Below, one piece after another: positions 53,880 to 63,278 of a DNA stretch of 64,000 nt (the first letter of the stretch is position 1; each line of letters opens with the position of its first letter). A model generated the notes under the pieces. It was not told the origin of the DNA, made no database searches, and saw only the letters and a list, made by a program, of their open reading frames with translations. The stretch comes from Latilactobacillus fuchuensis DSM 14340 = JCM 11249 (GTDB taxonomy: Bacteria > Bacillota > Bacilli > Lactobacillales > Lactobacillaceae). The position numbers were made by a program, and so were the translations under genes. Where the stretch lies: NCBI RefSeq assembly GCF_000615805.1, contig NZ_BAMJ01000007.1, positions 1-64,000 of the forward strand. The letters are read 5' to 3'.

Positions 53880-55255
53880 TTACTTCCTTTCTGAATCTTC
53901 TTTAACTTGTTTTTCTGCATGTCGAATACATATTTCACCAATCACCATTGTGACAATCGTACCTAATAGAATTGGCAATTTACTATTTAATTCTGCCTGA
54001 CTACCATTCAATGGAAAGACCGTTAAAATCAACGTCAGTATCAACAGAACCAACGGAATATACGTCATTAATCGAATTACCCAGCGATTACCGGGAATTT
54101 TAAATGGTCGTTCTCGTTTAGCATCGATTTTACGTAACCGTAAGAAAGCTGGGAACATTAGAATGTATGATCCTAATAATGCGACCACGTTTAATGAGAA
54201 GAACGCCCAGAAAATATTAGGATTTGGAATAAACGGTGCAGCGACTACTAGAACAGTCGCAATGACACCATTTAAAATGGTGGCGCCAATCGGCATCTCA
54301 TTTTTAGCACTCACCTTTTTAAAGACCCTTGGTAAATCATTATTCTTGGCTGCGTACAGAGCAACGTAATTAACACCCGCTGACCAAGAAATCAAATTGG
54401 CCGCTAACGTATACATGAAAAGCAATCCGATCAAGATCACGAACCAGTTATGGTGGCCTACCAATAATAAGATGCTGTCCATTAAACCACCCGAAGCGGA
54501 TAATTGACTACTTGGAATCGCAGCCCCCATCCCAAAGGCAGCAAATAGATAGAATACCGCAATTAAAACGCCACCCCAGATGATTGCTTGTGGAATCTGT
54601 TTCTTAGGATTTTCCATATCACCGGCCATCGTAGCGACGACCTCAAATCCTAGAAAGTTAAATAGGATAACTGAAATATAACTTAAACTAGTTGCATCAA
54701 ATTTCGGTAACATTGCGGTTCCCGAAAAATCATTTGCTAGGCCTTGAGTTGCGGCGTGATAAATACCTAACGCACCAACACTAACCATAATAACCACTTT
54801 AGCAACCGCCGCAAAATTTAAAATCCATTTACTATCCGCGATTGGATAACAACTAATGAGTGTGACAATCCAAATAAAGAGCAGTTCAACGCCAATTCCG
54901 ACACCAGTACTCAATTTAATTTGAAAGATTTGTTCAATCACTTCGTTAAATAAAACGGCAAGACTAGCCATCCAAATTGGAAAATTAATCCAATATAACC
55001 AGCTGCACGCCCGCCCCATTTATGACCAAAGGCTCTTCTGACCCAGTCATAAATACCACCTTCATCATTATAGGTCGTTCCTAATTCTGCAGAAATTAAA
55101 CCATACGGTAAGAAGAAGAATAATAGTAATGCGCCCCACCAAAAGAATTGTGATGGGCCAATCGCTGCGGCTGGAGCAGCTGACTCAACTACTAAAACAA
55201 CGACTACTGCCATTAAGACTGCATCAAACAGTCGGAACTTTTTCTTTTTTTGCAT
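53880..55255 (-). pseudogene. aguD: Agmatine:putrescine antiporter (APC family), frameshifted
   Basis: ATG 55255 (GAGGGTGG upstream) begins an APC transporter ('LISAELGTTYNDEGGIYDWV'). After 'WGGRAAGYI' the frame slips near 54985; the other frame gives 'WINFPIWMASLAVLFNEV' and runs to 53880. One missing T (expected TAT ATT TGG) restores about 459 residues and 12 helices. Between ptcA and aguA1 the product should exchange agmatine for putrescine. Probably intact in the organism. Confidence 0.85.
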
Positions 55256-55299
55256 ATTGCCACCCTCATCTATTCATCCACTAATTAACCAACTGATCT

Positions 55300-56331
55300 T
55301 TACTTCGTTGAATCAACGCGATTAATCAATAAAGCTTTCAATGTTTCATCGTTTAAATGATCAAGTGTTTCAGTCGAATAATTCATAGTTGGTGCCATTA
55401 GATAAACTAATAAAGCTCGCATTGCCGTCAACCGGTTTTCAGCTTCATCCCAAGCAACTGATGCCTTTGAATCTAGGACACTATCGGTTACTTCTTCCCC
55501 GCGATTAGCTGGTAAACAATGCATAAATTTAGCATGTGGTGCAGCTTTAGCCATTAATTGATCATTTACTTGATATTTAGGATAGAAGATTGCCATCCGT
55601 TCATCGTATGATAATGGTGATTCGTATAAACCATACCAAACATCGGTATAAACAAAATCGGCATCCTTCATCGCTTCTTCAGCATCTTCTGTGATTAAAA
55701 CACTGCCACCTGAAAGTTCAGCATTCTTTTGACCAATTGCCAATGTTTCAGGTTTAATATGATAGCCTTTAGGCCCAAATTGAACAAATTGCATTCCCAT
55801 TTTAGTTGCGACAAACATCAATGACACACAAACTTGAGTTGCATCCCCGACGAAAACGACTTTACAATCACTCAATTTTTTACCCGCTGGTAAATGTTCA
55901 GCCATCGTGATAATGTCCCCAATTTCTTGTGTTGGATGATTATAATCAGTCATACCGTTTAAAACAGGAACTGTTGCAGCGTTCGCAATTGTTTCAATTG
56001 TCTTATGGGTCGCCACTCGAGCCATTAAAATATCAACCAATCGGGATAATACAATGGCAGTATCGCCTAATGATTCACTTTCGGAACTACCTAGATGGAT
56101 TTGCCCAGGTGCTAAATACTGTGCATGTCCACCTAATTGCGTCATAGCAGTTTCAAAGGACACTCGTGTTCTGGTTGAAGATTCTTCAAACAACATCCCT
56201 AAAGTCCGATTACTAAGTAATTGTGGATAGTTACCCGCTTTAATATCGTGTTTGATTTGTAAGCCCAAATCAATTAGATATTGGATTTCTGCTTGTGTGT
56301 AAGTTTTTGTATCGATAAAATCTCTTTTCAT
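55300..56331 (-). CDS. ptcA: Putrescine carbamoyltransferase
   Basis: Phosphorolysis of carbamoylputrescine to putrescine and carbamoyl phosphate. The protein has 343 residues. Carbamoyl-phosphate motif '[11 protein letters not shown]', 'NHPTQEIGD', and '[13 protein letters not shown]'. The ornithine 'SMG' loop is replaced by '[10 protein letters not shown]', and a C-terminal amphipathic extension ('[20 protein letters not shown]') marks putrescine rather than ornithine enzymes. ATG 56331 follows TAGGAGATGG; the extension to 56502 crosses the promoter. First gene of the AgDI operon. Confidence 0.93.
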   Translation of the reverse strand: MKRDFIDTKTYTQAEIQYLIDLGLQIKHDIKAGNYPQLLSNRTLGMLFEESSTRTRVSFETAMTQLGGHAQYLAPGQIHLGSSESESLGDTAIVLSRLVDILMARVATHKTIETIANAATVPVLNGMTDYNHPTQEIGDIITMAEHLPAGKKLSDCKVVFVGDATQVCVSLMFVATKMGMQFVQFGPKGYHIKPETLAIGQKNAELSGGSVLITEDAEEAMKDADFVYTDVWYGLYESPLSYDERMAIFYPKYQVNDQLMAKAAPHAKFMHCLPANRGEEVTDSVLDSKASVAWDEAENRLTAMRALLVYLMAPTMNYSTETLDHLNDETLKALLINRVDSTK

Positions 56332-56365
56332 AATTGGCCATCTCCTAAAATAATTAATCTCTTTT

Positions 56366-56407
56366 TGACTACGCTTACAATATAAAATTTTTTCGTCTTG
56401 ATTGAAA
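56366..56407 (-). promoter_or_regulatory. Promoter and cre site of the AgDI operon
   Basis: On the minus strand TTTCAA (56402-56407), a 17-base spacer and TATATT (56379-56384). The cre-like TGTAAGCGTAGTCA (56366-56379, 13 of 14 positions) lies right behind the -10 box, so CcpA should block transcription when glucose is available. Confidence 0.7.
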
Positions 56408-56511
56408 TAGTTTTTAACCTGTTCGCCACTGAGCACATCAGGGTGTATTTTGTACCTTTTTAAGTAACAAAATACATTGCTTCTAAGATACCGGTCTATC
56501 AACCTTGCAAG

Positions 56512-56525
56512 TAGCGCTTGCGCTA
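56512..56525. promoter_or_regulatory. Palindrome TAGCGC-TT-GCGCTA
   Basis: A perfect 6-bp inverted repeat between the divergent ptcA and Xre-type genes, about 180 bases upstream of ptcA. It could be an operator for the RpiR or Xre protein; unassigned. Confidence 0.4.
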
Positions 56526-56600
56526 AAATGACTTGTTTAATTTATTTTTAAGGCTATCATATGATTTAAATTAACGGTACACATTCATGGAGGACGTCCG

Positions 56601-57170
56601 ATGCTCGCCACAATCTTGAAACAACGCCGGCTAGAATTAAACCTGACCCAACAAGCGGTTGCCGACCAATTACACACCACCCGCCAAACGATTTCGAATT
56701 GGGAAACGGGCAAAAATTTACCCGATGTGCCGCTATTGATTGCTATCAGTGATCTGTATGCATTATCGTTAGACACGATGCTCAAATCCGATTCACAATA
56801 CGTTCAAAAGGTAACGACTGATTATCAATTAATCAATCAAGCTAAAAAACAACGACATCTCGACTATGCGCTAGTCGCCGTCATACTGTTATTAATTGCC
56901 ACACCGTTACTCGCTAACTGGTTGAAAACCGATTTCAGTGATCGGTTACTCACAATCATCATTATTGCCATCACCACCGTGCTAGTGATCCTTTCTTATT
57001 ACCGCTCTAAAAGTTTCTTCCCGAGCATCCCAGGTACCCGACCACCACTCTTCGTTCCCCGAACTTTCGGGGTTGGTCTCACCATTAATCCGAACCACCC
57101 ACTCGGTAAATTATTGTGGTTAACAATTTTACTGATTTTAATTGGTAGTATTGTTTGGGGCAGCCTTTAA
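56601..57170 (+). CDS. Xre-family HTH protein with C-terminal membrane helices
   Basis: A protein of 189 residues. An HTH_3 domain at the N-terminus ('LNLTQQAVADQLHTTRQTISNW', about 13-34) is joined to three hydrophobic helices (about 90-110, 117-133, 170-187). Such membrane-tethered Xre proteins are frequent in lactobacilli and often sit beside transport or stress genes. GGAGG precedes ATG 56601. Target unknown. Confidence 0.82.
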   Translation: MLATILKQRRLELNLTQQAVADQLHTTRQTISNWETGKNLPDVPLLIAISDLYALSLDTMLKSDSQYVQKVTTDYQLINQAKKQRHLDYALVAVILLLIATPLLANWLKTDFSDRLLTIIIIAITTVLVILSYYRSKSFFPSIPGTRPPLFVPRTFGVGLTINPNHPLGKLLWLTILLILIGSIVWGSL

Positions 57171-57177
57171 GCAATCA

Positions 57178-57210
57178 GACCACTCTGCTGACCGCAGAGT
57201 GGCCTTTTTT
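57178..57210 (+). terminator. Intrinsic terminator
   Basis: GACCACTCTGC / GCAGAGTGGCC (one G-T pair), followed by T6. Confidence 0.9.
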
Positions 57211-57365
57211 AGTCCAATAGATTGTAAACAACCGTTCTATTTAACCGCGATAATTATATTTATTAAAAATAATCCGAATTTACAACAACTTCAGAATGTG
57301 GTATTCCTATATATAGACAGTTATTATTTTCTGAAAACTCGTCTAACCCTTTAGGAGGCGTTATT

Positions 57366-57875
57366 GTGACCACAGAAAAACCAAAACAAACATCCACTGA
57401 AGAAGTCGAAAAACCAATCAGCTATACTGATCATTACTATCAGAAAGGTCATTGGTGGCTCAAAATCCGGCAAACATTTGTGATTATATTATTATGGTTA
57501 TGTGTTATCATTCCCCTTTATTGGACCTTATCATCAACTATTCTGGCACAAAAACCGCACATTTATCACGCTTGGCGCTACGCTGAAGGCCGCGATTTAT
57601 TCTACTTTTACGATTTATTTTTCTTAATTGCGTTTATCATTTTAGCGATTATTATCGTTGGCGCAACACTCCACAACAACCATCGAATAAAACAACACGT
57701 GCGCAAAGAGGTCCAATACGATCCTGAACAACTACGGGTTCGTAAAGCAAAACTAGAGACCTTTTACACGAATCGTTTTGGTCAGGCTAGTTTTCGGAAA
57801 AGCGTTCGCCGTTACACCGTCAACCCGGATCAAAATTTAGAAACCCACACTATTCAGAAATTATACGAGGATTAG
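57366..57875 (+). CDS. PgaD-like partner of a polysaccharide synthase
   Basis: A protein of 169 residues with two helices (about 37-60 and 83-104) and a basic, cytoplasmic C-terminal half. Size, topology and position directly before a PgaC/IcaA-type synthase (3 bases) resemble PgaD/IcaD, which is needed for poly-N-acetylglucosamine synthesis. Sequence similarity to known PgaD cannot be judged by eye. AGGAGG precedes GTG 57366. Confidence 0.6.
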   Translation: MTTEKPKQTSTEEVEKPISYTDHYYQKGHWWLKIRQTFVIILLWLCVIIPLYWTLSSTILAQKPHIYHAWRYAEGRDLFYFYDLFFLIAFIILAIIIVGATLHNNHRIKQHVRKEVQYDPEQLRVRKAKLETFYTNRFGQASFRKSVRRYTVNPDQNLETHTIQKLYED

Positions 57876-57878
57876 CCC

Positions 57879-59177
57879 ATGGAAATTATGTCGACACTCA
57901 GTCCCTTTGAAAATATTTTAAATTTCGTTCTACTATTACTCGTTTCCTATCCCGTTTTAGGCGCATTCAGTTGGTTAATCGGCGTAATCTGTTACAAAGT
58001 GCTCTACCGTTACCAACGCAAAGAATTTGAACCCATTGAAACTAAAGATGAACCGTTCGTCACAATTATGATTCCGGCCCACAACGAAGAGGTTTTAATT
58101 GAACAAACCATCACTTATTTAATGACCGACTTACATTATCACAACTACGAAGTCCTCGTGACCGACGATGGTTCAACCGATACGACCCCCGAAATTCTGC
58201 AACGACTGCAAACCCTCTATCCTAACTTACGAGTCATCACCATCGAAAAGAACCAGGGTAAAGCCCACGCTTTCAATATCGGCGTTGGTTTCGCGCGCGG
58301 TGAATTTATCCTAAGTAACGATGCCGATTCGATTCCCGAACCCGATGCCCTTTGGAAATACATGAACTATTTCATGGGTGAAACCCAAATGAACATCGCC
58401 GCGGTTACAGCGAATATGGATGTCCAAAACCGGAGTACTCTATTGGCTAAATCACAAACGGTTGAATTTGCTAGTATTGTCGGCGTCATCAAACGTAGTC
58501 AAGTCAGCGCTTTGGGCAATATGTACGCTTATAGTGGCGCCAACACGATGTACCGCCGTGACGCGTTAATCAGCGTTGGTTTATTCCGGCAAGATCGCGC
58601 CACTGAAGATATCAGTATCGCTTGGGACCACCAACTCAACGGTTGGACAACCAGTTTTGCGCCCGACATTGTGTTCTTCATGGACGTCCCCGAAAAATTA
58701 AAACCGCTCTATCATCAACGAAAACGGTGGGCTAAAGGCGGCACCGAAGTCTTGTTAACGAACTTCACGAAGATTTTAGGCCATCCCATCAAACAATTGA
58801 AAAAGATTCCGTTCATTTTAGATCAGACGCTCAGTATTCTATGGTCGTTATTCTTCTTTATCTCAACGATTCTCTTTATTATTGCCTTCGTCGGCTTCTT
58901 ATTCACCGGCAATTACGAACGGATTTACCATATGTTCTGTATGGCCTTTATCTTTGTCAGCTTCGAGATGGTCGCTGGCGTTATGCAGCTATTAGCCGCC
59001 GTCATTGTCGACAACCGAGCCCACAAATTGCGTTATCTGTTCTTCATGCCAATTTATATGATGGTTTATTGGCAGGTCAATTCAGTCGCCCTCGTCATGA
59101 CCTTAATCCCCGCAATTAAAACGATTATGGGTTACGGCAGTGGCACTTGGAAAAGTCCGGTCCGCAACCAACATTAG
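57879..59177 (+). CDS. Family 2 glycosyltransferase, PgaC/IcaA-like
   Basis: A processive membrane glycosyltransferase of 432 residues. N-terminal helix, then the GT2 domain with 'TDDGSTDTTPEI', 'LSNDADSIPEPDA' (the DxD-like motif), 'ATEDISIAWD' (catalytic base ED) and 'YHQRKRWAKGG' (Q-x-x-R-W), then four C-terminal helices. The nearest characterised relatives make poly-beta-1,6-N-acetylglucosamine. No deacetylase or export gene (PgaA/PgaB) is nearby. Not essential to sugar metabolism; a biofilm role is plausible. Confidence 0.85.
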   Translation: MEIMSTLSPFENILNFVLLLLVSYPVLGAFSWLIGVICYKVLYRYQRKEFEPIETKDEPFVTIMIPAHNEEVLIEQTITYLMTDLHYHNYEVLVTDDGSTDTTPEILQRLQTLYPNLRVITIEKNQGKAHAFNIGVGFARGEFILSNDADSIPEPDALWKYMNYFMGETQMNIAAVTANMDVQNRSTLLAKSQTVEFASIVGVIKRSQVSALGNMYAYSGANTMYRRDALISVGLFRQDRATEDISIAWDHQLNGWTTSFAPDIVFFMDVPEKLKPLYHQRKRWAKGGTEVLLTNFTKILGHPIKQLKKIPFILDQTLSILWSLFFFISTILFIIAFVGFLFTGNYERIYHMFCMAFIFVSFEMVAGVMQLLAAVIVDNRAHKLRYLFFMPIYMMVYWQVNSVALVMTLIPAIKTIMGYGSGTWKSPVRNQH

Positions 59178-59291
59178 CGAATTGTGAAAACACGCTAAGC
59201 AAGTTATGTGAATTATCAAACAACATTTCGGTAACGCTTACAAAAGTGATATACTGAATAACGAACTAAAGTGATGAAAGGATGATTTAAC

Positions 59292-59657
59292 ATGAATAAT
59301 ATTCCACAAGCATTAGGTCCTTATTCCGCATACCGCCGCGCAGGTGATTTAGTAATTACTTCCGGTCAAATTCCATTGAACCCAGCCACAAATGAAGTTG
59401 AAGCAACAACTGTCGCTGATCAAGCACAACAATGTTTAACTAACATTGAAGCGATTTTAAAACAAGAAAATGGGAGCTTAGCGGATGTCGTTAAATTCAC
59501 GGTTTTCATGACCGATTTATCGCATTTCGCTGAAATCAACGAAGTGATGGCGGGCCGTTTACAAGAACCTTACCCCGCACGTTCTGCTATCGAAATTTCA
59601 AAACTACCCAAAGATGTTCAAGTTGAAATTGAAGCAATTGCTTATATTAAAGCTTAA
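59292..59657 (+). CDS. ridA: RidA-family enamine/imine deaminase
   Basis: A protein of 121 residues, full family length. 'PQALGPYSAYRRAGDLVITSGQIPLNP' at the start, the conserved Arg in 'YPARSAIEIS' and 'LPKDVQVEIEAIAYI' at the end are diagnostic. It removes reactive 2-aminoacrylate and related imines. A single gene with its own promoter region and a strong terminator. Confidence 0.95.
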   Translation: MNNIPQALGPYSAYRRAGDLVITSGQIPLNPATNEVEATTVADQAQQCLTNIEAILKQENGSLADVVKFTVFMTDLSHFAEINEVMAGRLQEPYPARSAIEISKLPKDVQVEIEAIAYIKA

Positions 59658-59662
59658 TTCGA

Positions 59663-59729
59663 AAAAATTTAAGGTCAAAAAAGGCTACCGATTAGCTAAC
59701 AGGTAGTCTTTTTTGACCTTAAATTTTAA
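59663..59729 (+). terminator. Long terminator hairpin after ridA
   Basis: AAATTTAAGGTCAAAAAAG.CTACC pairs with GGTAG.CTTTTTTGACCTTAAATTT around a 12-base loop. Confidence 0.88.
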
Positions 59730-59892
59730 AAGAAGGTCATTCAAAAACACTTTTAACCATTTCAAGAAGGATTACCCTATTATCTTAAATCAATCCTTTT
59801 ATTACTCAATGTGTCTGATTACTATTTTTGAGTATATAAACATAGTTGCAAATAGTAACTTAAAAACTAGTTAAAAGAAACGAAAATAATGA

Positions 59893-59939
59893 AGGACTCA
59901 AATAATGTTATTTTTGAAATCTAACATTATTCGAGTCCT
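59893..59939 (-). terminator. Hairpin downstream of the nucleoside hydrolase gene
   Basis: An 18-bp stem, AGGACTCAAATAATGTTA with its complement (one mismatch), but no T-run. The rest of the 59730-59981 gap has only a smaller inverted repeat, TTACTATTT...AAATAGTAA (59819-59858), and no gene. Confidence 0.6.
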
Positions 59940-59981
59940 ATATTATAGATATACTAATATTAATTACATGGTTTAACAACG

Positions 59982-60932
59982 CTACTTTGTAAAATAATTC
60001 ATAGTATCTAAGACCAATTCTCGAAAACGCGGTAAATTAATATCAAAGCCAACATTAACATTCTTGTCACCAACTAAAACTTCGTCATAGTCAACAATAG
60101 TGCTACCCGCTGAAATTGAATTACTTGTATCAATATCAACATGTTTTTTAAGCGTAGTAAACATAGTTGGATCAATAATATAGGCCATGGCACATGGATC
60201 ATGCATGTGGATTCCTTCAACATGATTTTCTGATGCCATAAAGGGCTGTGTAGTTGTGCGGCCAAAAAAGTTCAACAAACCGGCCATTACTTGGGCCACA
60301 GGATTATTAATTGTCCCAATTTCTTTAACATCTTCTTCAAATAACTGTGCCTTTAATGTCACATCAAGACCAAACATATGCACTGGTAACCCTGATTTTA
60401 CAACAACTTCTGCCGCTTCTGGATCAACATAAATATTAAATTCTGCCTGTGGGGTGATATTGCCACCAAAACATGCACCTCCCATATAAGAAATAGCCTC
60501 TATCTTTTCTTTTAATTCTGGATGTGACAACAAGAAAATCGCCATATTAGTCATTGGACCCGTGACTACAAATGTTACTTTTTCATCACTATTCCGTAGA
60601 ATATCTGCCATTAAATCATTAGCACTAGTCATGAGAACATCAATTTGTGGGCTAGGTAGCTCTGCTCCGTCTAGTCCAGACTCTCCGTGAACATCGTCAG
60701 CAATAATAAGCTCTCGTAATAAGGGTCTACTCGCTCCCATTGCCACTGGAATATCTTCACGTCGCACTAATGACAATAATTTTCTTGCATTATTAAATGT
60801 TTTTTCTGGCAACTGATTACCTGCCGAAGTTGTGACTGCTTGTAAGTCTATTTTTTCTGATGCAATTGCCATTAACAATGCCATTGCATCATCATGTCCA
60901 GGATCACAATCTAGGATAACTTTCTTCTTCAT
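59982..60932 (-). CDS. Inosine-uridine-type nucleoside hydrolase
   Basis: A hydrolase of 316 residues that splits ribonucleosides into base and ribose. The Ca-binding motif 'LDCDPGHDDAMALLMA' is at 7-22; 'FVVTGPMTNMAIFLL' and 'EFNIYVDPEAAEVVV' complete the site. The C-terminal third has 'HMHDPCAMAYIIDP'. Last gene of an operon with an MFS transporter and ECF-type ATPases, 19 bases after the MFS gene. Could be RihA, RihB or RihC type; not decided. Confidence 0.92.
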   Translation of the reverse strand: MKKKVILDCDPGHDDAMALLMAIASEKIDLQAVTTSAGNQLPEKTFNNARKLLSLVRREDIPVAMGASRPLLRELIIADDVHGESGLDGAELPSPQIDVLMTSANDLMADILRNSDEKVTFVVTGPMTNMAIFLLSHPELKEKIEAISYMGGACFGGNITPQAEFNIYVDPEAAEVVVKSGLPVHMFGLDVTLKAQLFEEDVKEIGTINNPVAQVMAGLLNFFGRTTTQPFMASENHVEGIHMHDPCAMAYIIDPTMFTTLKKHVDIDTSNSISAGSTIVDYDEVLVGDKNVNVGFDINLPRFRELVLDTMNYFTK

Positions 60933-60951
60933 AAATAATCAAAACTCCTTT

Positions 60952-62379
60952 TTATTGTTTTTTATCAATATCTGCATGAGAATAAATTACTTTGTGGAAT
61001 ACAAGATAAATAACTAAAGCTGCTAAAACTATAATGCCACCAACAATAAATACATTAGCATAAGTCGAAGCAACCCCAGCACCAATTCCCGCAACACTGC
61101 CCCCTGACATAAATCCAGATGACATCATGCCACTAAAAACTGCAACACCAATTGATCCTGTTATGGCCTGGACTAAGTCATTTACACCAAGTACTCGTCC
61201 TGATTCTTCGGCTGGCACAGTTAGTGTAGCACTATCAACGATTGGAGAATAAAAGAAAGACGTCCCAAAATAATAGATACATGGCGCAACTGCCAACGAC
61301 CAAACTGGTCCCATTGGAATAAAGAAGGCAACCGCAATCAAACCAAGCCCCATAAATGTCAATGCTACAGTAATCGATAACGTACGTCCTAACTTTTTAA
61401 GAATTGGACCCGCAAACCCTAGAATAGCTGCTAATAAAATTGACCAAACAAGCATGTTAGAAATTTTAGCTGATGAAATATGATATACATTTAATCCGAT
61501 AGCATTAACGCCAGCATTAATTGTGTAACTAAAGAAATAACCCACAAAAATAACGGCCATAACAGCTATAAATGAAGGATTTTTAAAGAATTGTGGCGTG
61601 ATAAAAGGATTTTGGGCTTTGTGAATATAGATTGAAAACGCAATTAATGTAATTACGGAAGCAATTGCCCAAAAAATGGTATTGTCTGTAAAGTACATCG
61701 TTACAGAAGTGGCAAATGCACCAATTAATGTAAACCCAACTACATCAACCTTAGCACCCTTAGCATGAAGATCCGGTAAGTTTCTATTTAAAGCAGGAAT
61801 AAAGAACAAAGTAACGATTGGAACTAAAAATAACCAACGCCAATCAATTGTTTCCACTAAACCAGCTAATACAACACCTAGAGCAGCTGAAAATCGAAAG
61901 ACAGCTACGAAAATTTGATAATATAATACCCGACTAGCCTTAGAAACGTACTTAGAAACTAAAACCAAGAAGACAGATCCCGCTACTTGCCCTCCAGCAG
62001 ACTGTAAAACTCGTGCAATAACCACAGCCCAGATATTAATAGGTCCTAATGCAAACCCAATTATGGAGCCGGCAACAAATAAAATGATCCCCAGAAATGT
62101 CATCTTTTTAAGCGAAACAAAGTCGCCTAGAGAGCCATAAATGACACTAATAACGCCTAATACAATACCGGGAATAGAAGTAATTAAAGATGCTTGACCT
62201 GGAACCCCCAGTTGTTTACCAATGTTGACAAAAATCATACCAAAAGCTTGTTGTTCCAAAATACCTAATGTGAAAATAATTAAGATTAATGGGATAGCCC
62301 GTTTAGCCATTTTATTCATTTTTTCGTATTCCGGGGTACCCTCAGCTGGTACAGGAATTCCAGTTACTTTTTCTTTCAT
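60952..62379 (-). CDS. MFS transporter (14-helix DHA2-like), nucleoside operon
   Basis: A protein of 475 residues with about 14 helices. The helix 4-5 segment 'RVLQSAGGQVAGSVFLVLVS' and the early 'GSLGDFVSLKKMTFLGI' are MFS signatures. ATG 62379 was preferred over 62400 because GAGGAG lies 8 bases before it. Its position between ECF-type ATPases and a nucleoside hydrolase suggests nucleoside or base transport rather than drug efflux. A LacI-type palindrome lies upstream. Confidence 0.82.
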   Translation of the reverse strand: MKEKVTGIPVPAEGTPEYEKMNKMAKRAIPLILIIFTLGILEQQAFGMIFVNIGKQLGVPGQASLITSIPGIVLGVISVIYGSLGDFVSLKKMTFLGIILFVAGSIIGFALGPINIWAVVIARVLQSAGGQVAGSVFLVLVSKYVSKASRVLYYQIFVAVFRFSAALGVVLAGLVETIDWRWLFLVPIVTLFFIPALNRNLPDLHAKGAKVDVVGFTLIGAFATSVTMYFTDNTIFWAIASVITLIAFSIYIHKAQNPFITPQFFKNPSFIAVMAVIFVGYFFSYTINAGVNAIGLNVYHISSAKISNMLVWSILLAAILGFAGPILKKLGRTLSITVALTFMGLGLIAVAFFIPMGPVWSLAVAPCIYYFGTSFFYSPIVDSATLTVPAEESGRVLGVNDLVQAITGSIGVAVFSGMMSSGFMSGGSVAGIGAGVASTYANVFIVGGIIVLAALVIYLVFHKVIYSHADIDKKQ

Positions 62380-62432
62380 TTTTAAACTCCTCGCCTTCAT
62401 GTTTTATATCTTTTTGCCATTTATAGAACTTG

Positions 62433-62446
62433 ATAAAACGTTTTAT
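62433..62446. promoter_or_regulatory. LacI/PurR-type operator-like palindrome
   Basis: ATAAAACGTTTTAT is a perfect 14-bp palindrome centred on CG, the form bound by LacI-family regulators. It sits in the 86-base gap between the ECF ATPase gene and the MFS gene. Confidence 0.5.
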
Positions 62447-62465
62447 TTTTTCGGAACAATATTTA

Positions 62466-63278
62466 CTATAGATGCCGTTTAAATTCTTCTATAAAATCAT
62501 TCGGATATAATAATTTAGATTGCCATCCTAATCGTTGAGATAAATTCACGATTGGAGGTGGCACTATTGCAGCTTCCGCTAACTTTTCACTATTTGAAAA
62601 AACATCAGCAGGAGATCCATCCAATAGCACTTCCCCTTGTTTCATCACAATAACTCGTTCAAAGTTTCTTGACACAAACTTCATATCATGACTAACCGCT
62701 AAACATATTTTATTTTGTTGTTGTAACTGTACCAATAATTTTGATAATCGCTGTATTCCAGGAAAATCTTGCCCCCCAGTTGGTTCGTCTAAAATAATAG
62801 TGTTTGGATCCATCATCAAAACAGAGCCTATAGTACAGAACTTTTTTTGAACAGCTGTTAAATCTAATGGATGCTCTGATAAATAATCAGTTAAGCCTGT
62901 CAAATTAGCAATATTTGCTAATCGCTTTTCAACTTCAATATTATTGAGTTTCAGATACTTAATTCCAAACATAAATTCTTTTCTAACTGAGTCTAGAAAT
63001 AGCTGATCATTCGGATTTTGAAAAACATATCCGATTTGTTTAGCCCATTCAAAAGTTGGTCGAGTACAAACAGAAACACCATCAATCACAACTTCCCCAC
63101 TTGTAGGAATTAATAGTCCATTTAACTGCTTAACTAAAGTTGTTTTTCCTGCCCCATTTTGACCAATGATAGCTATATTTTGTCCGCTTTTGAATGTTAA
63201 TGAAACATTATTTAAAACCTTTTTAGAAGTATTTGCATAGATAAACGATACATGTCGTAATTCAATTGTAGTCATCAA
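62466..63278 (-). CDS. ECF-type ABC transporter ATPase with degenerate signature motif
   Basis: An ATPase of 270 residues. Walker A 'GQNGAGKTT' (about 38-46), Q-loop in 'GYVFQNPNDQLF', Walker B 'TIILDEPTGG' and switch 'AVSHDMKF' are present. The signature motif reads 'LTAVQKK' instead of LSGGQ. Its start overlaps the upstream ATPase gene by 4 bases, so the two form an unequal ATPase pair, like EcfA/EcfA'. The membrane components are outside the window. Confidence 0.85.
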   Translation of the reverse strand: MMTTIELRHVSFIYANTSKKVLNNVSLTFKSGQNIAIIGQNGAGKTTLVKQLNGLLIPTSGEVVIDGVSVCTRPTFEWAKQIGYVFQNPNDQLFLDSVRKEFMFGIKYLKLNNIEVEKRLANIANLTGLTDYLSEHPLDLTAVQKKFCTIGSVLMMDPNTIILDEPTGGQDFPGIQRLSKLLVQLQQQNKICLAVSHDMKFVSRNFERVIVMKQGEVLLDGSPADVFSNSEKLAEAAIVPPPIVNLSQRLGWQSKLLYPNDFIEEFKRHL

